Of a DNA stretch of 44,400 nt, positions 8,829-15,328 are shown piece by piece; the first letter of the stretch is position 1, and each line of letters starts with the position of its first letter. The stretch is from an uncultured Agathobacter sp. (GTDB lineage Bacteria > Bacillota > Clostridia > Lachnospirales > Lachnospiraceae). The DNA lies in NCBI GenBank assembly GCA_934365945.1, contig CAKRNE010000019.1, forward strand, positions 1 through 44,400. Direction: 5' to 3'. The notes under the pieces are model-generated. The model saw nothing but the letters and a program-made list of their open reading frames with translations, was not told the DNA's origin and searched no databases. Both the position numbers and the translations under genes were made by a program.

Positions 8829-9410
8829 ATGGCAATTCAGTTTAAGGAAATTAGGCAATACTTGGCTAGAAACACTAGGTTATCAATTTGTTTTGAAGAT
8901 GGATATTATCACGATTATTTAATGATTTCGGACATTCCGGCTGAAAAATATAAAGATTTATACGTTTATGGAATAGGAATGGCTGATGTAGAATTTTCTA
9001 TGGATATATACGTTTCTCCAAAGGATTTGGACGGCGTAATCACTTCAACAAAGGATGACACTATAGAACCCGCAATTGAGATTGTTCTTCATGAAGCCCC
9101 GCGTAATATAGATAGAAAAGCAGAAGATGTTCTTTTGTTCAAAGACATTAAACCGTACTTACAGATAGGTCGGAATTTTGCTGTCGTTAACAGAGAAGAC
9201 TGGTCATACAAATTATATGAATATCGAAATGATATTCCTGGTGATTATGATGATATGTTTGTATATGGTATAGGCATGGAGGATAATTTTGATGAAAGCG
9301 ATAAGAATATCATAAAAGAGTTAGAAAAAACAAAGTATGATTCTTATTTGAATAAGCGGATGGTAATTGTTTTGTCAAATACAGCGAGGTCAGATATTGA
9401 CATAGTATAA
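8829..9410 (+). CDS. hypothetical protein made of two tandem copies of one domain
   Basis: A 193-residue acidic protein. Two halves align: FKEIRQYLARNTRLSICFED...DIPAEKYKDLYVYGIGMADV (first) and FKDIKPYLQIGRNFAVVNRED...DIPGDYDDMFVYGIGMEDN (second). Shared marks are FK[ED]I..YL, DIP, Y and [LM][YF]VYGIGM. I do not recognise the domain; the repeat suggests a small binding fold. AAAGGAG precedes the ATG. A 17-codon frame with its own TGGAGGAG site (8792-8845) overlaps the start and could couple translation. It follows the AAA+ gene by 57 bases and is presumably co-transcribed. Confidence 0.7.
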   Translation: MAIQFKEIRQYLARNTRLSICFEDGYYHDYLMISDIPAEKYKDLYVYGIGMADVEFSMDIYVSPKDLDGVITSTKDDTIEPAIEIVLHEAPRNIDRKAEDVLLFKDIKPYLQIGRNFAVVNREDWSYKLYEYRNDIPGDYDDMFVYGIGMEDNFDESDKNIIKELEKTKYDSYLNKRMVIVLSNTARSDIDIV

Positions 9411-9452
9411 ATGTAAGACAGGTAGAGTATAAAAAAGGAAAGGTGACTTGTT

Positions 9453-9959
9453 GTGGAAAATAGACTGTTTTTATTATATTTTCCGGGTTATTTCGATGGG
9501 GATAAGATTATAGGGATATATTCTGACATATCGGAACTGAAAGCTTCATATGAACGTGTGATTAATAATGTTGCGGACGAAGATGGCTTCCGGTATTATG
9601 ACATTTATCTCAATAATCCTAATACAAAACTTACAATAGAGGAATTTGATAGGGATAATGAGAAATTTATCGAAGTAGATCCCGAATCTCTATGGTCAGA
9701 GCTTAATAATGAAGCTACCTATGGGAAGGGACCGTTCTTTCTTCTTGTTACAGCGGATGAATGGAATCATGATGACGATAGGTGGCTTGGAATATATGTA
9801 AGTAAAAAGGAAGCAAAGGAAGCCTATGACAGGGCAGTTGCATGGTGGAATGAAGAGCAGAAACATATGTCATTTTCTACATCACAAAGGGTCGCCATGT
9901 TCGAGTATGTTGCTTTTGAAGACAGATTCAGAGAAGTGCAACGAAAGGAATTAGACTAA
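9453..9959 (+). CDS. hypothetical protein with internal duplication
   Basis: A 168-residue acidic protein read from GTG at 9453 after AAGGAAAGGTG. Two similar halves: LFLLYFPGYFDGDKIIGIYS with ELKASYERVINN, and FFLLVTADEWNHDDDRWLGIYV with EAKEAYDRAVAWW. The common pattern is [LF]FLL, an acidic loop, [IL]GIY, a Ser/Lys position and a helix ending in Y[ED]R. The C-terminus carries FEYVAFEDRFREV. No family recognised. It is the second gene in the cassette built by duplication of a small domain and lies 24 bases before the first phosphoesterase. Confidence 0.65.
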   Translation: MENRLFLLYFPGYFDGDKIIGIYSDISELKASYERVINNVADEDGFRYYDIYLNNPNTKLTIEEFDRDNEKFIEVDPESLWSELNNEATYGKGPFFLLVTADEWNHDDDRWLGIYVSKKEAKEAYDRAVAWWNEEQKHMSFSTSQRVAMFEYVAFEDRFREVQRKELD

Positions 9960-9982
9960 ATGAGTAAGGAGGATCCTGTAAA

Positions 9983-10687
9983 ATGGCTACATATGTAATC
10001 GGTGATATTCATAATTCAATAAAAAAACTTGATAACATGATTAAATTGATATCACCTACAACGAAAGATCAAATTATTATTCTCGGGGATATTTTTGATC
10101 GTGGAGCTGCCGAGCCTGATCCGGTTGGCGTTTACTTTCGAATTTTGGGACTAAACACAAATATAAAATGGATCCGTGGTAATCACGACCAACTTCTGGC
10201 AGAGTATATCTATTCTTACTACGGAACTGTTCAAAAGAAGCGAAGTAGTTTGCAACCATACAGGTATAATTCATTTGAACTGATGAAGGACAGATTTGTT
10301 GAGGTGGATATGCTGAATCTTGCTAATCTAATAATGGGGTTGCCCTTACAGATTGAAATCGAGATTGGCTCAGTGAAATATCTTCTTGCACATGCAATGA
10401 CTTTTGATCCGACACATGGAATGCAGGAAGAAACGTTGTATCTTGAAGGGATTGAAGAGATGCAGGAGTATTGGGAACATGGTGTAAAAGGTTATGTTTC
10501 TTTGGTTGGACATCATGATTCTAGTTATCAGCACAGTAATCCCAAAGGGAGATATCTTGATGAAGAGTCAAGTTCGATTTGGTTAAATGAGCAAGAGAAT
10601 GTGTACATGTTGGATTGTGGATGTGGTCTGCAAAATGGGAGGCTCGCGAGTATCTGTCTAGAAAACGGAGAGAGATTTTATTCATGA
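9983..10687 (+). CDS. metallophosphoesterase, PP2A/ApaH-like (copy 1)
   Basis: A 234-residue calcineurin-like phosphoesterase. Metal and phosphate motifs in order: GDIH (7-10), GDIFDRG (35-41), RGNHDQ (65-70), LLAHA with the later His, and VGHHD near residue 176, ending in LDCGCG. All ligands expected for a dinuclear centre appear present. The family includes diadenosine tetraphosphatase (ApaH, PrpE), bacterial PPP protein phosphatases and the phosphatase domain of the RNA-repair enzyme Pnkp; sequence alone does not separate these. AAGGAGGA lies before the ATG. It is the first of three intact copies plus a remnant in a row. Confidence 0.85.
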   Translation: MATYVIGDIHNSIKKLDNMIKLISPTTKDQIIILGDIFDRGAAEPDPVGVYFRILGLNTNIKWIRGNHDQLLAEYIYSYYGTVQKKRSSLQPYRYNSFELMKDRFVEVDMLNLANLIMGLPLQIEIEIGSVKYLLAHAMTFDPTHGMQEETLYLEGIEEMQEYWEHGVKGYVSLVGHHDSSYQHSNPKGRYLDEESSSIWLNEQENVYMLDCGCGLQNGRLASICLENGERFYS

Positions 10688-10722
10688 ATTGATCGACAGA
10701 GAATGAATGAGGAGGTTTGCTT

Positions 10723-11181
10723 ATGGGAAAGAAGATAAATGTGGATGCAAGTGATGATCCCTGCATGTTTCAGTTTTTTAAACAATTTATACATCAAACA
10801 GACAAAAACGAGTTTTATTGTAATGGCGAATATGCTTATCCAGATAATCCGGGAGTGGAAGTTGATTTTCAAAATATTGATCACACATGTGAAGTTTTTG
10901 CATTACTCGGGAATTACTGGGGTGGGTGGAATTCAACTCCAACGGCAGATGAAATGTATAATATAGCAAAGAAATGGGAAAACAGGTTTGGTGCAGAAAT
11001 AATTGGATTATCATATGATAGTATAGATTTTAGATTTGAACGAGAACTATCTGATATGGAGATAGATAGTTTAATCAATGAATGTAAGAAGATTTATGCA
11101 GAAGCGGCTTGCAATGGTGGATATGAAGAGATGAGAAAAATAATAAAAGAAAAATCGGAACTACATATCTGGTGGGATTGA
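10723..11181 (+). CDS. DUF4253-like hypothetical protein
   Basis: The protein is 152 residues from the ATG at 10723, which has GAGGAGG 7 bases upstream; a TTG at 10717 would add two codons but is too close to that site. The middle, LLGNYWGGWNSTPTADEM then AKKWENRFGAEIIGLSYDSI, matches the layout of DUF4253 proteins (GGWNxxP..EE, KxWyEkYGA, S.D.I.f). Function is unknown; the family often travels with toxin-immunity and mobile regions. It sits between two phosphoesterase genes with short gaps, so it is part of the same transcript. The DUF4253 link is from memory of the motif and moderate. Confidence 0.6.
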   Translation: MGKKINVDASDDPCMFQFFKQFIHQTDKNEFYCNGEYAYPDNPGVEVDFQNIDHTCEVFALLGNYWGGWNSTPTADEMYNIAKKWENRFGAEIIGLSYDSIDFRFERELSDMEIDSLINECKKIYAEAACNGGYEEMRKIIKEKSELHIWWD

Positions 11182-11191
11182 TATTCTGGAG

Positions 11192-11932
11192 GTGATTAGT
11201 ATAGCCACATATGTTATTTCAGATATTCATGGGCAATACGACATGTTCATGGAATTACTTGACAAAATTAAACTTAAGGGTAATGATACCCTTTACGTTT
11301 TAGGAGATATACTCGACAGAGGTCCGCATCCAATTAAGACACTTATGAAACTCATGGAAATGCCAAATGCTATATGCTTGGTAGGCAACCATGAGTTTAT
11401 GGCTCTAGAATGTTTGGAATTTTTGATGAAAGAAATCACAGATAAATCATTAGAAGAACTGAATGCAGAAACACTTGATAATCTGGTGACATGGCAATTT
11501 AACGGAAGTCAATCAACGATTGATGAGTTCCGTAAACTGGACTCAGAGTCCCAAATGGATGTGATAGACTTCATAAAGAATTTTTTGATTTATGAAGAAG
11601 TATCTGTCAATGGTAAAGACTATCTTCTGGTTCATGCGGGCGGAAACTATTCGCCGGAAAAGGACATAGAGGATTATTCACTTCATGAGTTGATATGGGG
11701 GAGAGCGGACTATGATGTGAGGTATTTTGAGGATACATATGTTATAACGGGACATACACCGACGCAGACGATCAAAGATAATCCACATCCCGGGTATATT
11801 TATCAGCGAAACAATCATATAGTAATTGATTGTGGGGCACATTATCCTGGCGGAAGGCTTGCTGCCTTATGTTTGGACACGGGAGAAGAGTATTATTCAA
11901 CGCCAAATGAGATGAAGGAGACTGATATATGA
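11192..11932 (+). CDS. metallophosphoesterase, PP2A/ApaH-like (copy 2)
   Basis: A 246-residue phosphoesterase with SDIHG, GDILDRGPHP, VGNHEFMALE, LVHAGGNYSP and TGHTPTQ, the full PPP/ApaH motif set and closest of the copies to bacterial PrpA/B-type phosphatases. Start choice is odd. The first possible standard codon is GTG at 11192, but GGAGG (11188-11192) overlaps it. Copy 1 begins ATG GCT ACA TAT; here the aligned codons are ATA GCC ACA TAT (ATA at 11201), 8 bases after GGAGG. Either ATA is used or an ATG has mutated. The stop overlaps the next start (ATGA at 11929). Confidence 0.83.
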   Translation: MISIATYVISDIHGQYDMFMELLDKIKLKGNDTLYVLGDILDRGPHPIKTLMKLMEMPNAICLVGNHEFMALECLEFLMKEITDKSLEELNAETLDNLVTWQFNGSQSTIDEFRKLDSESQMDVIDFIKNFLIYEEVSVNGKDYLLVHAGGNYSPEKDIEDYSLHELIWGRADYDVRYFEDTYVITGHTPTQTIKDNPHPGYIYQRNNHIVIDCGAHYPGGRLAALCLDTGEEYYSTPNEMKETDI

Positions 11933-12753
11933 TATATGCTATGAGCGATATTCATGGGTGCTTTGAAGAACTTAAAAGACAAATGGAACAGATAGACATC
12001 AGCGGAGATAATCGTATTGTGTTTTGTGGAGACTATATTGATTATGGAGATAGTTCATGCCAGGTTTTGATGTATCTATGGGATTTGCAGAAAGAATATG
12101 GTATAGAAAAAGTTATGGTTCTCAAGGGAAATCATGAGCAGATGTTTTTGGATTGGATTAGTGATTACAGAAATATATATTCAGATGGAACAGAAGATGA
12201 TATGGTTTTTAATGATTGGCTTCGCACAGATTTTGAGTGCGGAGCCGGAACTATAAGCACATTTATATCACAGCAGCAGATGGATTTCCTTAATACGATA
12301 TCGAGAACCTGCTCTATGGAGACTATCAACAAAGAAGCTGTTCAAATGGTACTTTCCACTTATGAAAAGCTAACTTGGTGGATTGAACAGATGCCATTAT
12401 ATTTTGAGACAGACAGTCAGATTTTCGTTCATGCAGGAGTAAATGAAGGTGCAGGAGAAGACTGGAAGTGTAGAACATCCGATAGTGTATTTCTCGGTAA
12501 ATTTCCTGCAATGCAAGGAAAATTCTACAAAACAGTGGTAGCAGGACATGTTGGCACTGGTACATGGAGCCTTGCTGATGATCGAAATTATCACGATGTT
12601 TTTTACGATGGAGAGAGTCATTACTATATCGATGGTTCGGTCTATAAGGGCGGAAAACTGTTGTTACTGGCTTATGATGAGGAAAGCAGAACATATTACC
12701 AAGTAGAAAACAGCAGGATGATTCCTGTTAGAACTTTTGACAAGTATCGATGA
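11929..12753 (+). CDS. metallophosphoesterase, PP2A-like (copy 3)
   Basis: A 274-residue phosphoesterase. Motifs: SDIHGC near the start, GDYIDYG, LKGNHEQMF, FVHAGVNEG and AGHVGTG. The second motif has Tyr instead of the usual Arg (GDxxDRG), so a phosphate-binding residue is changed while the metal ligands remain; substrate range may differ from copies 1 and 2. A 60-70-residue insert between GNHE and VHAG is mostly helical. It is translationally coupled to copy 2 by ATGA. Cytoplasmic; no signal or membrane part. Confidence 0.82.
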   Translation: MIYAMSDIHGCFEELKRQMEQIDISGDNRIVFCGDYIDYGDSSCQVLMYLWDLQKEYGIEKVMVLKGNHEQMFLDWISDYRNIYSDGTEDDMVFNDWLRTDFECGAGTISTFISQQQMDFLNTISRTCSMETINKEAVQMVLSTYEKLTWWIEQMPLYFETDSQIFVHAGVNEGAGEDWKCRTSDSVFLGKFPAMQGKFYKTVVAGHVGTGTWSLADDRNYHDVFYDGESHYYIDGSVYKGGKLLLLAYDEESRTYYQVENSRMIPVRTFDKYR

Positions 12754-12772
12754 TGAAAGGAATGTAATAATT

Positions 12773-13030
12773 ATGGGCTCTATTATATCTGCCGATACAC
12801 ATGGAACAATTGATATAGACAAGATTGTTAAATTCTTTAATGAACATGAAGGTGAATATACATCGGAAGATTATCTTATTATATGCGGTGATGTAGTAGA
12901 GTTAAGACAGTATCTCCAGAGAGTAGCTGATAATACAGCTTTTACAGCATGGTATTTCGGACATTTTCACGATGATACGGAAGTTGATGATCTGTTTTAT
13001 TGCTTATATGATGATATCGTAGTGCTGTAA
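12773..13030 (+). pseudogene. metallophosphoesterase copy 4, reduced by internal deletion
   Basis: The 85-codon frame starts at ATG 12773 (AAAGGAA ten bases upstream) with SIISADTHGTIDIDKIV and YLIICGDV, the first two motifs of the phosphoesterases that begin ADTHGTIDID. It then jumps to WYFGHFHDDTEVDDLF and CLYDDI, the last motif and normal end of the same family. The central part with GNHE and the next His is missing, roughly 120-140 residues compared with the usual length. The frame is kept across the junction. It cannot form the full metal site, so it is called a remnant, though a short stable product is possible. Confidence 0.75.
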
Positions 13031-13123
13031 AGAGTTGAAAACAATATAAAAGAGTGACATTTGAATCATATAAGCTATAAAGGGTTTTCGAGAATTGACA
13101 GAGAATTTGTAGGATAATATAAT

Positions 13124-13306
13124 GTGTATATTCCAGTGGCAAAGGATGAGGATGAAAATATATGGCTGACACAGAGAATGATGGTCACATTGTATGACGT
13201 TGGTTTACCGACAATAAATGAACATATTAAAAAAATTTATGCAGATAGTTAATTATAAGAGACGGCAACTATTCGGAATTTCCGAATAGTTCAAGGTGCT
13301 AGATAA
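13124..13306 (+). pseudogene. RhuM-family protein, N-terminal remnant with two in-frame stops
   Basis: Translation from 13124 gives VYIPVAKDEDENIWLTQRMM, then LYDVGLPTINEHIKKIYADS, stop, L, stop, ETATIRNFRIVQ. This is the start of a RhuM/virulence-type protein (usual text: WLTQ.. MA.LF.., INxHIKxIYxDxELxExATI). The stops at 13250-13252 and 13256-13258 fall where Glu and Gln are expected, each one base from a sense codon (GAA, CAA). The frame continues unchanged after them, so these are point mutations rather than frameshifts. The C-terminal two thirds are absent. Confidence 0.75.
13269..13289. repeat. perfect 21-bp palindrome
   Basis: The arms CTATTCGGA and TCCGAATAG are separated by ATT. 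It lies inside the RhuM remnant and 19 bases before the ATG of the Cys-rich gene at 13308, so it could serve as an operator or a 5' hairpin. No T-run follows. Confidence 0.55.
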
Positions 13307-13307
13307 A

Positions 13308-13682
13308 ATGAAATGTAAAAATTGTAAATATAGAAAAAACATAGCAAATACGAGCGAAACAGGCTCTGCAATATGTTCATACTCAAATTCATGGTTTCCT
13401 ATAAACATTGAAAACAATTGCTATTTTATTCCTGAAAAAAATGAGCTTACTTGTGGTGATTGTTCTAGATTGACTGAAGATACAGCATGTTTTGGCTGCT
13501 CTGAAGATGATAGTGCATTATATAATGGACAGTTGTGTAGAGGATTTGTGGATGAACGTGAAGCAGAGTTTAAACAAATACTTATGTTTTGGAAAGTTCA
13601 AGGATTTTATGATCGTGAAAGAATAAATAAATTAATCGATGAATTTGAACAGTTTTATGATAACCTTTTAAAGCAAGAATAG
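13308..13682 (+). CDS. cysteine-rich hypothetical protein
   Basis: A 124-residue protein from ATG 13308 (a GTG at 13296 is possible; neither has a strong ribosome site). Cys pairs are prominent: CKNCKYRK at the start, then a Cys at AICSY, a Cys at NCYF, CGDC, CFGC and LCRGF, enough for one or two zinc sites. The C-terminal third is helical and charged without Cys. I recall similar small proteins next to mobile elements in Lachnospiraceae but know no function. The gene is embedded between two degraded genes. Confidence 0.65.
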   Translation: MKCKNCKYRKNIANTSETGSAICSYSNSWFPINIENNCYFIPEKNELTCGDCSRLTEDTACFGCSEDDSALYNGQLCRGFVDEREAEFKQILMFWKVQGFYDRERINKLIDEFEQFYDNLLKQE

Positions 13683-13707
13683 AATGGGATACTGTTGGCT
13701 GTAATAG

Positions 13708-13833
13708 GAAGAGAAGTTGTTATTGAACATTTATCGAGTAATGCTTACAAGAGCAAAGAAAGGACTCAGTATTTGGTTTAAGGATGAAGAAACGAAGCAG
13801 CACTTTAAGGATGTTTGCTTGGTGGAGGGTTAG
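13708..13833 (+). pseudogene. DUF2075 DNA/RNA helicase, C-terminal scrap
   Basis: The frame reads NIYRVMLTRAKKGLSIWFKD then ETKQHFKDVCLVEG and a stop. The text NxYRVxLTRAxKGxxIxxxD is the well-known end of DUF2075/superfamily 1 helicase-like proteins (motif VI region). An in-frame TAG stands just upstream at 13705 and no other part of the helicase is present. Only the tail survives, ending three bases before the next gene. Confidence 0.7.
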
Positions 13834-13835
13834 TT

Positions 13836-14162
13836 ATGGAAAGATTGGAAGAATTATCATTAAGAATCAAGAAGTTTAATGAAGATAGAGAGTGGGACCA
13901 GTTTCATACTCCATCGAATTTAGCAAAGTCTATTTCGATTGAAGCTAATGAATTATTGGAGTGCTTTCAATGGAACGATGTGAATTATGATATGGATGAT
14001 GTTCTTGAGGAGTTAGCTGATGTGACAAATTATTGTTTGCAGATGGCTCAGGTATTGGGTGTCGATATTATTGATGTTGTTAATAAGAAAATGGATGTTA
14101 CAGAGAAAAAATACCCAGTAGATAAGGCGAAAGGTGTTTCTACAAAATACGATAAATTTTGA
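13836..14162 (+). CDS. MazG-like nucleotide pyrophosphohydrolase
   Basis: The protein is 108 residues from ATG 13836, with GGAGGG six bases upstream. It is the all-alpha NTP pyrophosphohydrolase fold: REWDQFHTPSNLAKSISIEA, EANELLECFQW and, after a turn, LEELADVTNYCLQMA. The Glu/Asp ladder ExxExxE...ExxD expected to bind magnesium is complete. Members hydrolyse (d)NTPs to monophosphate and pyrophosphate; short forms like this are used for house-cleaning and for altering nucleotide pools under stress or phage attack. It ends the accessory island together with a terminator. Confidence 0.88.
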   Translation: MERLEELSLRIKKFNEDREWDQFHTPSNLAKSISIEANELLECFQWNDVNYDMDDVLEELADVTNYCLQMAQVLGVDIIDVVNKKMDVTEKKYPVDKAKGVSTKYDKF

Positions 14163-14165
14163 AAC

Positions 14166-14200
14166 AAGGATCATGTAGAGATACATGGTCCTTTTGTTGT
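14166..14200 (+). terminator. rho-independent terminator after the MazG-like gene
   Basis: AAGGATCATGTA (14166-14177) pairs with TACATGGTCCTT (14182-14193) around a GAGA loop, 12 bp with one G.T pair, followed by TTGTTGT. Confidence 0.75.
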
Positions 14201-14237
14201 GCAAATATCACAAAAAACAAATGCAGATTTTGTAATG

Positions 14238-14253
14238 GGTTACACGCTTAACC
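14238..14253. promoter_or_regulatory. putative LacI-family operator
   Basis: GGTTA-CACGCT-TAACC is a 16-bp palindrome whose exact centre is CG, the hallmark of LacI-family operators. It lies 30-45 bases before a TATAAT box (14283-14288) and 65 bases before the LacI gene, the right place for autoregulation of the regulator-exporter pair. Confidence 0.5.
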
Positions 14254-14317
14254 TTTGTAAAATCCACATTTCTGTTGTACCATATAATCAGAAGATAAGA
14301 AAAAAGAGGAGATTGAT

Positions 14318-15328
14318 ATGGCACTAAACAGGGTTCGGATTGCAGATGTTGCAGATGCACTTGGTCTAAGTACAGCAACTGTCTCAAAAGTGATTCACGG
14401 CAAAACAGAAAAGATTTCGGATGAAACGGTAAAACGTGTCCAGCAGGAGCTTGAACGTTCAGGGTATATCCCAAATATGGCGGGCATTCTGCTTGCGAGA
14501 AATAATTCAAGAATCATCGGTGTTGTGGTGAATGACAATGAAAAGTATGAAGGCAGGGTTTTAGAGGATGGATTTGTGATGTCATCGCTTAATGCACTTT
14601 CTCATGAGGTAAATGAAAAAGGATATTTTCTGATGATAAAAACGACATCTGACATCAGTGAGATTCCGGTGTTTGCATCTATGTGGAATATGGATGGGCT
14701 GATTCTGATGGGCTTTTGTGAAGCCGATTATGAGAAGCTGAGAAACCAGATGAGGATATCGTTTGTTGTGTATGACGGTTATTTTGAAAAATGCTCCAAG
14801 GTGGTCAATCTGGTCATTAATCATTATGATGGCGGTTATCAGGCAGGGAAATATTTAAAGGAGCTGGGACATAAAAAAGCGTTGTGCATAGCTGATAATT
14901 TCATATGCATGGATAAAGAGCGCATCGAGGGCTTTAGCAAAGCCTTTGGAGCAGGGGAAACATTAAGATGGGAAATACCAAAGACAGAAAAGGAAAGAAT
15001 GTGCTTTTATGAGGATAAATATAGTGAGCTGATAAAAAGCAATGTTACCGCTGTTTTTGCAGTATCGGATTTTTATGCACTTGAATTTATGCGGTTTTTG
15101 CAGGGAAAAGGCATACAAATTCCAAAGGATATCCAGATAATAGGTTTTGATGACAATCTGGCAAGCAGGGAAAGTAATCCTGCGCTTACAACGATTCATC
15201 AGGAGGCGCCTCTTAGGGCAAAAACTGCAATCAAGTGCCTTGAGGCAATGCGCGATGGCGCGGAATGTGAGACAGAAATTGTGTTGCCGGTTGAGTTAAT
15301 GAAAAGAGAAAGTACGAGGAAATTATAA
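14318..15328 (+). CDS. LacI-family transcriptional regulator
   Basis: A 336-residue regulator. The N-terminal helix-turn-helix reads VRIADVADALGLSTATVSKV with the family hinge (SGYIPNMAGILLARN) by residue 60. A periplasmic-binding-type effector domain follows (SRIIGVVV, MDGLILMGF, VFAVSDFYALEFMRFLQGKG, IQIIGFDDN, LTTIHQEAPLRAKTA). The effector is presumably a small sugar or related compound and cannot be read from sequence. GAGGAG precedes the ATG. The stop shares a base with the ATG of the MATE gene (TAATG), so the two are coupled; the regulator likely controls the exporter and itself through the palindrome at 14238. Confidence 0.93.
   Translation: MALNRVRIADVADALGLSTATVSKVIHGKTEKISDETVKRVQQELERSGYIPNMAGILLARNNSRIIGVVVNDNEKYEGRVLEDGFVMSSLNALSHEVNEKGYFLMIKTTSDISEIPVFASMWNMDGLILMGFCEADYEKLRNQMRISFVVYDGYFEKCSKVVNLVINHYDGGYQAGKYLKELGHKKALCIADNFICMDKERIEGFSKAFGAGETLRWEIPKTEKERMCFYEDKYSELIKSNVTAVFAVSDFYALEFMRFLQGKGIQIPKDIQIIGFDDNLASRESNPALTTIHQEAPLRAKTAIKCLEAMRDGAECETEIVLPVELMKRESTRKL

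Noticed and set aside
12737..12772. Upstream in-frame start of the phosphoesterase remnant inside the preceding gene.
   Set aside because: The ribosome site AAAGGAA and the family N-terminus place the start at 12773.
1..14210. Integrative element with attachment sites.
   Set aside because: No integrase, relaxase or direct-repeat borders were found; the island call rests on composition and gene content, and its left edge lies outside the window.
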